Under the pieces are notes generated by a model. It had not been told where the DNA came from and did no database searches. It saw only the letters and a program-made list of their open reading frames with translations. Made by a program: the position numbers and the translations under genes. A DNA stretch of 64,000 nucleotides from Bin55 sp965116055 (GTDB lineage: Bacteria > Pseudomonadota > Gammaproteobacteria > Pseudomonadales > Azotimanducaceae): NCBI GenBank assembly GCA_965116055.1, contig OZ220466.1, forward strand, positions 124,001 to 188,000, given 5' to 3'. Below, piece after piece: positions 18,310 to 27,180 of the stretch; positions within the stretch are counted from its first letter, which is position 1; each line of letters begins with the position of its first letter.

Positions 18310-18324
18310 TGGCACGAGAATTGC
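18310..18324 (+). promoter_or_regulatory. sigma-54 (RpoN) promoter
   Basis: TGGCACGAGAATTGC matches the -24/-12 consensus: GG at 18311-18312 and GC at 18323-18324 are separated by exactly 10 bases. It lies 46 bp before the porin ATG, upstream of porin-glnK-amtB, as expected for NtrC-activated nitrogen genes. I could not identify a clear NtrC palindrome upstream. Confidence 0.85.
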
Positions 18325-18369
18325 TATAAATAGAAAAGTAATAACTGCTTGACTCAGGAGGAATTAGTC

Positions 18370-19053
18370 ATGAGCACTAAACACGCTTTCGTAGGGGTTG
18401 CTGCAGCGGTGCTTGCATGCACGGTCGCGGTAGCCGATGAAGACGGAGGCACCTTCTCCGGAAACATCACCATCACCTCGGACTACTCGTTTCGCGGCGT
18501 TTCTCAAACAAATTTGCTACCCGCAGTTCAAGGTGGATTCGACTATGAAATGGAGAACGGTTTTTCGTTCGGCACATGGGCGTCCAATGTCAACTTCGGC
18601 GATAACACAAGCCAAGAGCTCGACTTGTATATGGGATACGGTATGGATCTCAACGATACCACATCGCTGAGCTTTTCGCTACTGCAGTTCGAATATCCTG
18701 GAGAAGGTGATAACCTTGATTACCAGGAATTTCAAGCGAGCCTTGACATTAGCTCCATCAGCCTGGGATTTGCCTATTCCCCAAGTTATGTTGGTGTTGA
18801 CGACTGGACGTTTACTTACTTTTCCGCTGGCTACAGCGCGACCCTTGGCGAGAATGTCTCATTTGGCGCGAGTGTTGGCATAAACTCAGCTGACAAGATC
18901 AATGATGATGACGACTCCTATATTGACTACAGTGTTGGCATTGGTCTACCGATTGCTGGCATTGACCTTGGTGTCCAAGTCGTGGGCACCGACATGGACG
19001 ACGTAGAAGCAGCTGAAGGCAGACTTATCGTCTCTTTGAGCAAGTCGCTCTAA
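18370..19053 (+). CDS. TorF-family putative outer-membrane porin
   Basis: 227-residue exported beta-barrel protein. The start is ATG 18370, preceded by a strong AGGAGG ribosome site (18357-18362). Signal peptide of about 22 residues (cleavage after AVA). The mature part begins with FSGNITITSDYSFRGVSQT, the signature of this conserved proteobacterial family, and then alternates aromatic/polar strands up to a terminal SLSKSL. It is first in the sigma-54 unit with glnK and amtB, which suggests it passes a nitrogen compound across the outer membrane under nitrogen limitation; that function is inference. Confidence 0.85.
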   Translation: MSTKHAFVGVAAAVLACTVAVADEDGGTFSGNITITSDYSFRGVSQTNLLPAVQGGFDYEMENGFSFGTWASNVNFGDNTSQELDLYMGYGMDLNDTTSLSFSLLQFEYPGEGDNLDYQEFQASLDISSISLGFAYSPSYVGVDDWTFTYFSAGYSATLGENVSFGASVGINSADKINDDDDSYIDYSVGIGLPIAGIDLGVQVVGTDMDDVEAAEGRLIVSLSKSL

Positions 19054-19084
19054 ACAACCAATCCTAACAAGTTACACGTACCTT

Positions 19085-19110
19085 CCGGCATTGCAATTTA
19101 GCAGTGCCGG
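19085..19110 (+). promoter_or_regulatory. intercistronic hairpin between porin and glnK
   Basis: CCGGCATTGC and GCAGTGCCGG pair over 10 bp (one G-U) around a six-base AATTTA loop. There is no T-tract, so it is more likely an mRNA processing or stability element, or a partial attenuator, that sets different porin and glnK levels. Confidence 0.5.
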
Positions 19111-19159
19111 CGGGCCGGTTGCGCCCTAACAACCCTAAAAATCACTTAAGGAGCACAAA

Positions 19160-19498
19160 ATGAAGATGATCACAGCCATCATCAAGCCATTCAAACTTGA
19201 TGATGTGCGTACCGCCCTATCCGAAATCGGCGTCACCGGCATGACCGTTACCGAGGTTAAAGGCTTCGGTCGACAAAAAGGTCATACCGAACTCTATCGC
19301 GGCGCGGAATACAAAGTCGACTTTTTACCGAAAGTAAAGATTGACGTTGCCATCAATGAAGACATGCTCGATCAGTGCATTGATGTGATCACAACATCCG
19401 CGAATAGCGATAAAGTCGGCGATGGCAAGGTATTCGTGTATTCGCTTGACGAAGTCATCCGAATTCGAACCCGCGAAACCGGCGCGAGCGCGATTTAG
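19160..19498 (+). CDS. glnK: nitrogen regulatory protein P-II (GlnK)
   Basis: 112-residue P-II signal protein. Trimers sense 2-oxoglutarate and ATP/ADP, are uridylylated at Tyr51 in the T-loop (YRGAEYKVDF, Y46 and Y51 present), and block AmtB when nitrogen is plentiful. The B-loop GDGKVFV and the C-terminal RTRETG are present. AAGGAG precedes the ATG. The position directly before amtB, under the sigma-54 promoter, supports GlnK rather than GlnB. Confidence 0.96.
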   Translation: MKMITAIIKPFKLDDVRTALSEIGVTGMTVTEVKGFGRQKGHTELYRGAEYKVDFLPKVKIDVAINEDMLDQCIDVITTSANSDKVGDGKVFVYSLDEVIRIRTRETGASAI

Positions 19499-19524
19499 CC
19501 AATACTCAAAAAGGAGATTGAAAC

Positions 19525-20769
19525 GTGGAATCATTACTCGAAACGAACTATGCGTTAAACACGCTTTACATGCTCATGGCTGCAGTCTTAGTCATGTTTA
19601 TGGCATGCGGTTTTTCGATGCTCGAGTCAGGTATGGTGCGAGCCAAAAATACGGCCGAGATCTTGACCAAGAATGTCGCGCTCTATGCGATCGCCTGCAT
19701 CATGTATTTGTTTGTCGGTTATCACATCATGTATCCCGGTACGGCGGAGAGTAGTGGTATCCTGCCATCCTTTGGTCTGTTAATAGGAGAAGAGTACAGC
19801 ACCATAAGTGAAGCGGGGGACTACTCTGCCCGTGCCGACTATTTTTTCCAGGTCGTATTCGTCGCGACCGCCATGTCTATCGTTTCAGGCGCCGTCGCTG
19901 AACGCATGAAACTGTGGGCATTTCTGATTTTCGCTGTTGTCTTGACTGGCTTTATCTATCCTATTCAAGGCATGTGGAAATGGGGGGGAGGCTTTCTGGA
20001 TGGGGAGGGCTTTTATGACTTCGCAGGTTCAGGCGTCGTGCACCTTTGCGGAGCAGTTGCGGCATTTACCGGCGTTCTGTTTCTAGGCGCGCGTCGTGGC
20101 AAGTACGGAGCCAGCGGCGAGGTACATGCCTTGCCGGGTTGCAATATGCCATTAGCGACACTCGGTATGTTCATACTCTGGTTCGGCTGGTTCGGTTTTA
20201 ACGGCGGTTCCGAGCTCATTATTTCCAACTTCGAGGAGGCCAACATCGTCGCGCAGATTTTTGTTAACACCAATATCGCAGCGTGTGGTGGTTTGATTGT
20301 GGCATTGATTCTCGCCAAGATCGTGTTTGGCAAAGCGGATCTCACGATGGCGTTGAACGGTGCATTGGCAGGATTGGTATCAATCACCGCTGACCCGGCA
20401 TCCGGTTCTGCAAGTTTGGCGTTATTTACCGGTGCCGTTGGAGGCGCAATCGTTTTCTCCTCAATCGTCGTTCTGGACAGATACCTCAAAATCGACGATC
20501 CAGTTGGGGCTATCAGCGTACACGGCGTCTGTGGCATTTGGGGTTTGCTGGCGGTTGTCTATACGAATCCAAGTCCAGACATCACTCTCGGCACGCAATT
20601 ACTGGGTATTGGCACCATCATTGGGTTTGTCGGCATAACTACCGCCATCGTATGGGCCATCCTTAAGTACACGATGGGCATTCGCGTAGATGAAGCCGAA
20701 GAAGAAGCTGGCGTTGACTTCTCTGAAGTCGGCATAGAAGCCTACCCCGAATTCGTCAAATCGTCTTAA
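19525..20769 (+). CDS. amtB: ammonium transporter
   Basis: 414-residue inner-membrane channel of the Amt/MEP/Rh family with eleven helices, trimeric, importing ammonium. Start is GTG 19525 after AAGGAG. Visible family features: GFSMLESGMVRAKN in helix 1, AVAERMKLW, WFGFNGGSEL and SVHGVCGIWG, which includes a pore histidine. It lies 26 bp after glnK. The cytosolic end of the pore is the docking site of deuridylylated GlnK in this family. Confidence 0.96.
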   Translation: MESLLETNYALNTLYMLMAAVLVMFMACGFSMLESGMVRAKNTAEILTKNVALYAIACIMYLFVGYHIMYPGTAESSGILPSFGLLIGEEYSTISEAGDYSARADYFFQVVFVATAMSIVSGAVAERMKLWAFLIFAVVLTGFIYPIQGMWKWGGGFLDGEGFYDFAGSGVVHLCGAVAAFTGVLFLGARRGKYGASGEVHALPGCNMPLATLGMFILWFGWFGFNGGSELIISNFEEANIVAQIFVNTNIAACGGLIVALILAKIVFGKADLTMALNGALAGLVSITADPASGSASLALFTGAVGGAIVFSSIVVLDRYLKIDDPVGAISVHGVCGIWGLLAVVYTNPSPDITLGTQLLGIGTIIGFVGITTAIVWAILKYTMGIRVDEAEEEAGVDFSEVGIEAYPEFVKSS

Positions 20770-20815
20770 CTCAAGTCAGTATCCGACTCGGTCACTGCGT
20801 CGGAATGAAAAGGAA

Positions 20816-20847
20816 GGCGCGCGAGGCAACTCGCGCGTCTTTTTTTA
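20816..20847 (+). terminator. rho-independent terminator after amtB
   Basis: CGCGCGAG-GCAA-CTCGCGCG makes an 8 bp GC-rich stem (20818-20837), extended by G-U and G-C pairs and followed by TTTTTTT (20840-20846). It closes the porin-glnK-amtB transcript and separates it from the second P-II gene. Confidence 0.9.
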
Positions 20848-20960
20848 TACAACTTGGATCCTTATGCACTCGAATGGATATATTGATTACACGCGTCATT
20901 TTGAGGCTTACATGGATTTTGCAAAGTAGAATTTCGCAATTACGCTTGAACTAATACCCA

Positions 20961-21299
20961 ATGAAACTCATCACCGCGATCATCAAGCCGCATAAAGTGG
21001 AGGAAACGCGTCAAGCCCTCAATGACAATGGCATCACGGGTATGACAGTAACGGAAGTAAAAGGCTTCGGACGGCAGAAAGGGCATACGGAAATGTACCG
21101 CGGCGCAGAGTATGTCGTGGATTTTTTACCGAAAGCCAAGCTGGAAATTGCATTGGAAGACGAAAACGTCGATCGCTGCGTAGATGCGATACGTAAAGCA
21201 GCTGCTACGGGTAAAGTCGGCGACGGCAAGATTTTTATCAGCCGACTTGAAGATGTGGTGCGCGTTCGCGATGGCGAGCGAGGCCCGGACGCTATCTAA
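20961..21299 (+). CDS. glnB: nitrogen regulatory protein P-II (GlnB-like)
   Basis: Second 112-residue P-II protein, close to the GlnK copy. T-loop YRGAEYVVDF with Y51, B-loop GDGKIFIS and C-terminal RVRDGERGPDAI are all present. It is beyond the amtB terminator, so it is probably expressed constitutively and serves adenylyltransferase/NtrB control as GlnB does. The split into GlnB and GlnK is inferred from position. Confidence 0.92.
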   Translation: MKLITAIIKPHKVEETRQALNDNGITGMTVTEVKGFGRQKGHTEMYRGAEYVVDFLPKAKLEIALEDENVDRCVDAIRKAAATGKVGDGKIFISRLEDVVRVRDGERGPDAI

Positions 21300-21384
21300 C
21301 TAATTAAGCTGCGATAGCGGCATATTTAGCGAAATCTCAATCTAGATAGTTCATAGCGACTGAAAGTCGCCAGGTACGTCATTT

Positions 21385-22752
21385 ATGCAGTATGTTTCCA
21401 CGCGCGGCGGCGTGCAACCAGTTGGTTTCGAGCAAGTGTTGCTTGACGGTCAAGCGGAAGACGGCGGACTTTATCTTCCTACCGATTACCCGCAGTTAAC
21501 CGCTCGTTGGGGTGAACTCAAGCACCTGTCGTTTAGCGAACTCGCGTTCGCGATCACGTCCGAATTCGCGAGTGATATCGAACCAGCTACCCTTCGGCGC
21601 ATTCTAAGCGAAGCGTTCGCATCATTTGACGATCCCGACATCGTGCCACTAGTGCAAATTGACACATTGCACGTTCTTGAACTATTTCATGGCCCGACCT
21701 TGGCATTCAAAGATATCGCTTTACAAGTGTTAGGTCGATTATTCGAACATGTGCTTCAACGTCGCGGCGCAGTCATGAACATCCTGGGGGCTACCAGCGG
21801 CGACACAGGCAGCGCGGCGATTGCAGGGGTTCGCGGTCGTGCCGGCATTGGAATTTTCATTATGTTTCCGGATGGGCGCACGAGTCGCTTACAGGAACTG
21901 CAAATGACCACCGTGCGCGACCCCAATGTCCATTGCCTTGCGATCGACAGCAGCTTCGACGACTGTCAGCAGATTCTTAAGACGATCTTTAACGATCTTG
22001 AGTTCAAGCATCGCGCGCACCTAGGCGCAGTCAACTCAATCAACTGGGCGCGCATCATGGTACAGATTGTTTACTACGTCTACGCAGCGTTACAGTATGA
22101 CACCCCCGTAACATTTAGCGTGCCGACGGGCAATTTCGGCAACATTCTCTCCGCGCTACTCGCGATGCAGATGGGCGCTCCTATTCGTCAAGTGATCCTG
22201 GGCACGAACGAAAACGATATCCTGGCTCGTTTTTTCACCAGCGGCCAGTATCGCCGCGGTACAGTCCATCGAACGCTCAGCCCCTCCATGGACATTCAGG
22301 TAGCGAGTAATTTGGAACGATTCATTTATCTGTATCTTGACGGCGATTCGGATCGACTTACCTCATTTATGCGTTCCTTCGCAACGCAGGATCACGCTAA
22401 GTTACGGCATGACGGTCATGTAGATGCAACTATTGACGCATATCGCGTCAATACTGACGAGACGCTTCGGTCCATACGCGAGACTTGGGAGCGCTTTGGT
22501 TATCTCATTGACCCGCACACGGCAGTCGGCGTAGCGGCTGCCAAACGAGCTGACACGGAAGGGCCCGTCATCTGTCTGGCCACGGCCCATCCCGCTAAAT
22601 TCCCTGATGCGGTTAATCAAGCGACGGGTCGAGAACTAGCTCGACACCGACGATTAATGGCTTTAAACGAAGATCATGCGCACAAAGTCAAGTTACCACC
22701 TGACCCAATCAAGGTTCGAGACTACCTAGAGAAGCACCTACTTTCGTTATAG
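21385..22752 (+). CDS. thrC: threonine synthase
   Basis: PLP enzyme converting O-phosphohomoserine to threonine, last step of the pathway. 455 residues, matching the long (E. coli-like) class. N-terminal motif YVSTRGG, PLP lysine in FHGPTLAFKDIALQ (about 112-125), phosphate-binding LGATSGDTGSAA, and FSVPTGNFGNILSA. No hom or thrB gene is adjacent. It converges with the HAD hydrolase gene, with a 20 bp gap. Confidence 0.95.
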   Translation: MQYVSTRGGVQPVGFEQVLLDGQAEDGGLYLPTDYPQLTARWGELKHLSFSELAFAITSEFASDIEPATLRRILSEAFASFDDPDIVPLVQIDTLHVLELFHGPTLAFKDIALQVLGRLFEHVLQRRGAVMNILGATSGDTGSAAIAGVRGRAGIGIFIMFPDGRTSRLQELQMTTVRDPNVHCLAIDSSFDDCQQILKTIFNDLEFKHRAHLGAVNSINWARIMVQIVYYVYAALQYDTPVTFSVPTGNFGNILSALLAMQMGAPIRQVILGTNENDILARFFTSGQYRRGTVHRTLSPSMDIQVASNLERFIYLYLDGDSDRLTSFMRSFATQDHAKLRHDGHVDATIDAYRVNTDETLRSIRETWERFGYLIDPHTAVGVAAAKRADTEGPVICLATAHPAKFPDAVNQATGRELARHRRLMALNEDHAHKVKLPPDPIKVRDYLEKHLLSL

Positions 22753-22772
22753 GTTACGCCATGGCAAAAAAT

Positions 22773-23474
22773 CTAGCCAGCGGCTTCAATGCGTCCTACT
22801 GCAGCCTCAACGTCACCTAACGAATGTACAACCGCCGTTGCAAGAGTCTCCGTCAATTCACCGGCATGGTTTAGCCAAACGGATTTCATCCCAGCCTCAG
22901 ATGCGCCAATCACGTCGTCTTGCAGGCTATCGCCAATGTGTATGGCGCGCGAAGGGTCGGATACTTTGCCCAGCGCTAATGCCTGTTGAAATATTTTTTT
23001 CGACGGCTTGGCCGCGCCGGCAGAAGCCGCATCAATGCAAAACGTGAAATATCGAGAGATAGAAGTCTGCGTCACATCCGCGTTGCCGTTCGTTAGAGAC
23101 GCGAGTTTGTAACGAGAGCTCAACGCCGCGAGCAATTTTTCTCCATCAGGATAGGGCTCGACTTGACAACGCCAATATATGAAGACATGAAATGCTTCTT
23201 GCGATAAACGACGGGCATTCTCTTTGGCCATGCCAACTGCCAAGAAGCACCGTTCCATAAACGCGATTCGAAAAGCGCTCACATCATGAGAGATGTCCGT
23301 GCGCTCACGTTGCACGGCGATATGCAGTGCCTGTAGTTGTTCCGCGCCCAAATCGCTGTAGTTCGGGACGCGTTCTCGAATCCACGCATTGGTTTTTTGC
23401 GTCGCACGTCGAAGAACACTATGCGATTCCCACAGCGTGTTGTCGAGATCAAATGTAATAAGCTCGATTCTCAC
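22773..23474 (-). CDS. HAD-superfamily phosphatase, YigB-like
   Basis: 233-residue HAD-IA hydrolase: motif I FDLDNTLWES (about 8-17), motif II SLTNGNADV, Lys in AAKPSKKIF and motif III HIGDSLQDDVIGA. YigB of E. coli dephosphorylates FMN and sugar phosphates and follows xerC just as here, where GTG at 23474 overlaps the xerC stop by 4 bp. Substrate assignment to FMN rests on this synteny. Confidence 0.88.
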   Translation of the reverse strand: MRIELITFDLDNTLWESHSVLRRATQKTNAWIRERVPNYSDLGAEQLQALHIAVQRERTDISHDVSAFRIAFMERCFLAVGMAKENARRLSQEAFHVFIYWRCQVEPYPDGEKLLAALSSRYKLASLTNGNADVTQTSISRYFTFCIDAASAGAAKPSKKIFQQALALGKVSDPSRAIHIGDSLQDDVIGASEAGMKSVWLNHAGELTETLATAVVHSLGDVEAAVGRIEAAG

Positions 23475-24376
23475 GACTGCCGTTTCGCCCGAGGGTGCGC
23501 ACGCGCATAGACTCGCGCGAGATACCCGGCGTCCAAGTGCGTGTATATCTGAGTCGTGCTAATGTTTTCGTGGCCGAGCAGTTCTTGCACCGCTCGTAGA
23601 TCGCCGCTACTTTCCAGCATGTGAGTAGCGAAACTATGGCGCAGCATGTGTGGATGCAAGCCACTCGACCCGAAGTGTTTGACACCGAACGCCTTTAACC
23701 TGATCTGGACCGATCTAGGCGATAAACGCCGACCATGCGTCGTCGTGAATAGCGGGTCGCCAGGTGAAAATGTACCACGCACGCTCAACCACGACTGGAT
23801 TGCGACGATAGCTGCCTTCCCAACGGGCGCGATACGCTCTTTGTTTCCTTTACCAACTACGTGCACACACTTTTCGTGCAGATCAAGATCCTTTATGTCA
23901 ATCGCCACAAGCTCGGCTAAGCGCAGTCCTGCAGAGTACATCAACTCGTACATCGCCAAGTCGCGTTTTTCAAGATCCGAGCGCGCTTCCGAGTCTAGTG
24001 CACGGTTCAGCTGGTCAACGTTCAATACCTTTGGCAATCGTGTCTTGCCCTTTGGATTGCGAACTACTGCAGCGGGGTTTTTCGCGCACCAACCTTCGCG
24101 TAATGCGTAGCGAAAGAAAGAGCGCAGACAAGAGAGCACGCGGCTAATCGAGCTTGCTGCAAGGCCTTCGCGATTTAAGCTTGCGATAAACCGCTTGATG
24201 TCGTTCGGTTCGGTGCTCAAAAGGTCCGGTTGGACCATCGCAAACGAGCGCAAATCACGCTCGTACGCTTTAAGCGTAGCATCTGAATATGACTTCTCAA
24301 TTTTTAGATAAGCAAGAAACGCTTTCCCCGCTTCTGGCAATGTGACCAGTTTCACGCTAGCAGCTCGCTGTTGCAT
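23471..24376 (-). CDS. xerC: tyrosine recombinase XerC
   Basis: 301-residue site-specific recombinase that, with XerD, resolves chromosome dimers at dif. N-terminal SAM-like DNA-binding domain (about 15-100); catalytic Arg in YSAGLRLAE, HMLRHSFATH (His-x-x-Arg), and nucleophile Tyr in TQIYTHLD. The order dapF-DUF484-xerC-HAD is the conserved gammaproteobacterial arrangement and supports XerC over XerD or an integron/phage integrase. The start overlaps the upstream stop by 1 bp. Confidence 0.94.
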   Translation of the reverse strand: MQQRAASVKLVTLPEAGKAFLAYLKIEKSYSDATLKAYERDLRSFAMVQPDLLSTEPNDIKRFIASLNREGLAASSISRVLSCLRSFFRYALREGWCAKNPAAVVRNPKGKTRLPKVLNVDQLNRALDSEARSDLEKRDLAMYELMYSAGLRLAELVAIDIKDLDLHEKCVHVVGKGNKERIAPVGKAAIVAIQSWLSVRGTFSPGDPLFTTTHGRRLSPRSVQIRLKAFGVKHFGSSGLHPHMLRHSFATHMLESSGDLRAVQELLGHENISTTQIYTHLDAGYLARVYARAHPRAKRQS

Positions 24377-24960
24377 TACCGCAACTCGGACAGAATGCGA
24401 TGGGCAGTTCGCGCCAGCGTTGCGCCAATAAAGTCCAGGTACAGCGTGCCAACATCGTTAGCGAAAAAATCCGGGTCTTCCGCACCGATGACCAAGATAC
24501 CATGTAAATTCTTGTACGTTACCGGAATTCGCGCGATCGAAGCTGGATCTTGGACCTCAACATTCAATAACGCCTTATAGGTAGCCGATCGACATGCTTC
24601 GCAACTTGTCGCCGTGAAGCTCTCAAGCGCTTGACGGTCTGCATGCTCGAGTGTCTCCAAAGCAAATATGTGTTCCGCATCAATTTCAGCGACATCAGAA
24701 CAAGCGATATAGAAGCGCGCGTGATCGGCAGACTGTTCGGTCATGTTGATGCCTACCGCGCGATCAAGTTGATCTATCGAATTGCAAGCCTGTAACGCTA
24801 ATGCGATATCGGCAACAATCTCGAAACTTCGATCGTTTGCGATAAACAGATCGGTAAGGTGATGTAGCCGTTCGCGGAGCTCCGTGATTTCTTCGCGCAA
24901 TGCCGGTAGTCGTATGTTCGGTAGTGACACCACATTGGGCAGGCGTTTAGCCAATATCAA
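24376..24960 (-). CDS. DUF484 family protein (YigA-like)
   Basis: 194-residue GAF-like protein between dapF and xerC, the usual location of the DUF484 gene. An N-terminal coiled coil (about 15-45, LREEITELRERLHHLTDL) precedes the GAF-like part with the GILVIGAEDPDFF strand. Function in the family is unknown. The likely start is TTG 24960, overlapping the dapF end by 14 bp. Confidence 0.85.
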   Translation of the reverse strand: MILAKRLPNVVSLPNIRLPALREEITELRERLHHLTDLFIANDRSFEIVADIALALQACNSIDQLDRAVGINMTEQSADHARFYIACSDVAEIDAEHIFALETLEHADRQALESFTATSCEACRSATYKALLNVEVQDPASIARIPVTYKNLHGILVIGAEDPDFFANDVGTLYLDFIGATLARTAHRILSELR

Positions 24961-25843
24961 GCTCTCCTTCGAATACCCTTGATGCCACCGCGGTCAACGT
25001 AATGGGCTCATCCGGACCGCACCACGAAACCTCAGCGGACCCTCCTGCCTGAAACACTTGTACACATTCATCAATACGACCAACAAGGCGCGCTGCGGTC
25101 ACCGCGGCACAAGCGCCCGTACCGCAAGCCATCGTTTCTCCTACACCACGCTCGAATACCCGGAGCCGCATAGACTGGCGATCAATTACCTCAACAAACT
25201 CCACATTGACTGAAGCTGGGAAACGCTCATGGTTTTGTATCGCTTGCGCGACCTGCTCAAACTTCTCGCCGAACGAGCTCTCCATGAAGACAACGCCATG
25301 TGGATTACCCATGCTAACCGGAATGATCTGGACCTTGGGGTAATCCGCTCCTAACTCAAGTTCATAGGTCAGGGCGGGTTGGTCCGTGCAAAACGGTACA
25401 CATGCAGGTTCAATGGACGGCACGCCAAGTTCTGCCCGAACAGTCGCTTCAGCACTGCTAGTCGCCTCTAATACCGTCGCCGCAATCGTGCCGCCCAACG
25501 TTCTGAACGACATGGTTCGAGATCTGCGCGACAACGCTTCTAATTCCGTCCGCACCAACCCAATCGACATGGCGAAAAACGCGACACATAAGGTGCCGTT
25601 CCCGCACTGTTCAGCTGGGCGGCCGTCTCGGTTGTAGATCGCTAAATTGAAATCGACACTATCGTCGTCAGCGACTTCCAGAACCAACAATTGATCAAAA
25701 CCTACACCTTGATGTCGATCGCCCATGGCACGGATCCAAGCTTCATCCAGATTGAATTGACGCCATAGGTGGCCGTCAACAACCATAAAGTCGTTGCTCA
25801 ATGCATGCATTTTCGTGAAATGCAGCACACGTTGTATTGTCAC
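24947..25843 (-). CDS. dapF: diaminopimelate epimerase
   Basis: Converts LL- to meso-diaminopimelate for peptidoglycan and lysine. I place the start at GTG 25843 because it overlaps the lysA stop (GTGA) and gives the family beginning VTIQRVLHFTKMHALSNDF; a start at 25900 would add 19 residues read inside lysA. The product is 298 residues. The two catalytic cysteines are in AEQCGNG and ETMACGTGACA. It is cofactor-independent and cytosolic. Confidence 0.95.
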   Translation of the reverse strand: MTIQRVLHFTKMHALSNDFMVVDGHLWRQFNLDEAWIRAMGDRHQGVGFDQLLVLEVADDDSVDFNLAIYNRDGRPAEQCGNGTLCVAFFAMSIGLVRTELEALSRRSRTMSFRTLGGTIAATVLEATSSAEATVRAELGVPSIEPACVPFCTDQPALTYELELGADYPKVQIIPVSMGNPHGVVFMESSFGEKFEQVAQAIQNHERFPASVNVEFVEVIDRQSMRLRVFERGVGETMACGTGACAAVTAARLVGRIDECVQVFQAGGSAEVSWCGPDEPITLTAVASRVFEGELDIG

Positions 25844-27090
25844 GTGAGTTCTAACTCCAATACATCGGATAGCGTTTCCCGCCGGCGTGCCACACACCAT
25901 GTATCGCCATCCACCATGACTTCCGCGGGGCGCGGTCGCGAGTTATAGTTTGAACTCATGACAAACCCATATGCGCCAGCGTCCCGAATAACTAACAGGT
26001 CCTTCTCTTGCAGCTCCAAAGAGCGCGCCATCGCGAGAAAATCACCCGTCTCGCAGATCGGACCAACGATGTTCCAGTCCCGCCTGTCGCCGTCGCTCGT
26101 TATCGCTTTTTCAACTCGGTGAATCGCCCCATACAAGGATGGCCGAATGAAATCGTTCATCGCTGCATCGACGACACAGAAATCCTGATAGCCTTCCGAT
26201 GCAGCCGGTTTTAAGTATTCCACACGGGTAAGCAGCACGCCTGCCGGACCGACCAAACTCCGTCCTGGTTCTACTTCGATCGCGATATCCTGCAATGATC
26301 GTTCTGCGAATAGCGATCCAAGCGCATCAAAGGATAAAGGTTCCTCATCGGCATAGCGAATTCCGAAACCGCCGCCAATATCAAGCGTTGCGCATTCAAT
26401 ACGCTTTTCCCGCAAGCGTTCGCGTAACGCAAGCATCGCATCAAGCGATGCAGCATACGGCGCAAGCTCCGTGAGCTGAGAACCGATGTGACACGCGAGA
26501 CCCATAAATTGAAGACTGGGCAGATCTTTAACCACCTCGACCGCTAACGCAAACGCTTCGCTTTCAGGTAACCCGAATTTATTCTCGCGCATACCCGTGG
26601 CAATATATGGGTGCGTCGCAACATTGATGTCGGGATTAACCCGAATAGCGACAGGAGCCCGAAGACCAAGATGTGCTGCCATGTCGGCTATACGGTACAT
26701 TTCAGGGAAGCTCTCAACATTGAAACAACCGATGCCTACTTTCAAGGCAAAGCTGATCTCCTGCTGCGTCTTGCCGACACCCGAAAAAACCGTGGCAGCT
26801 GGATCTCCACCCGCCCGTATGATGCGCTCGAGCTCGCCGCCTGAAACAATATCAAAACCCGCGCCAAGATACGCCATCCGTCGTAACATCGCGATATTCG
26901 AGTTCGCTTTAACAGCATATCGAATACGGACATTTGCGGTACTGACCGCCCGCTCCAATTCGCGATAGCTTGTAGCTACATCTTGCCAGTTGTAGACATA
27001 ACAAGGAGTGCCCACCTGCGCGGCAATCTCGCTTAATGCGACCTCATCGGCGTACAACTCGCCATCTATACGCAGGAAAGGCAATGTCAA
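25840..27090 (-). CDS. lysA: diaminopimelate decarboxylase
   Basis: PLP enzyme of the alanine-racemase fold that makes lysine from meso-DAP. 416 residues from TTG 27090 (MTLPFLRIDGELYADEV). PLP lysine in RYAVKANSN (about 58-66), HIGSQ motif, GGGFGIRYADEE, EPGRSLVGPAG and the C-terminal DAGAYGFVMSSNYN. It leads the lysA-dapF-DUF484-xerC-HAD cluster and is divergent from the permease gene. Confidence 0.95.
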   Translation of the reverse strand: MTLPFLRIDGELYADEVALSEIAAQVGTPCYVYNWQDVATSYRELERAVSTANVRIRYAVKANSNIAMLRRMAYLGAGFDIVSGGELERIIRAGGDPAATVFSGVGKTQQEISFALKVGIGCFNVESFPEMYRIADMAAHLGLRAPVAIRVNPDINVATHPYIATGMRENKFGLPESEAFALAVEVVKDLPSLQFMGLACHIGSQLTELAPYAASLDAMLALRERLREKRIECATLDIGGGFGIRYADEEPLSFDALGSLFAERSLQDIAIEVEPGRSLVGPAGVLLTRVEYLKPAASEGYQDFCVVDAAMNDFIRPSLYGAIHRVEKAITSDGDRRDWNIVGPICETGDFLAMARSLELQEKDLLVIRDAGAYGFVMSSNYNSRPRPAEVMVDGDTWCVARRRETLSDVLELELT

Positions 27091-27180
27091 GTCCCTTTGT
27101 CATGCCTCGCGGAGAAATCCGCGCAAGGAAGTATAAGAGCGAATGGCTTCTTGAACGTATGGCGACTACCCGTACTATGC

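Noticed and set aside
20961..21299. Second sigma-54 promoter before the second P-II gene
   Set aside because: TGGATTTTGC near 20911 lacks the GG-N10-GC spacing.
24376..24960. DUF484 gene as a signalling GAF protein
   Set aside because: The family has no proven ligand or output; position alone does not give a function.
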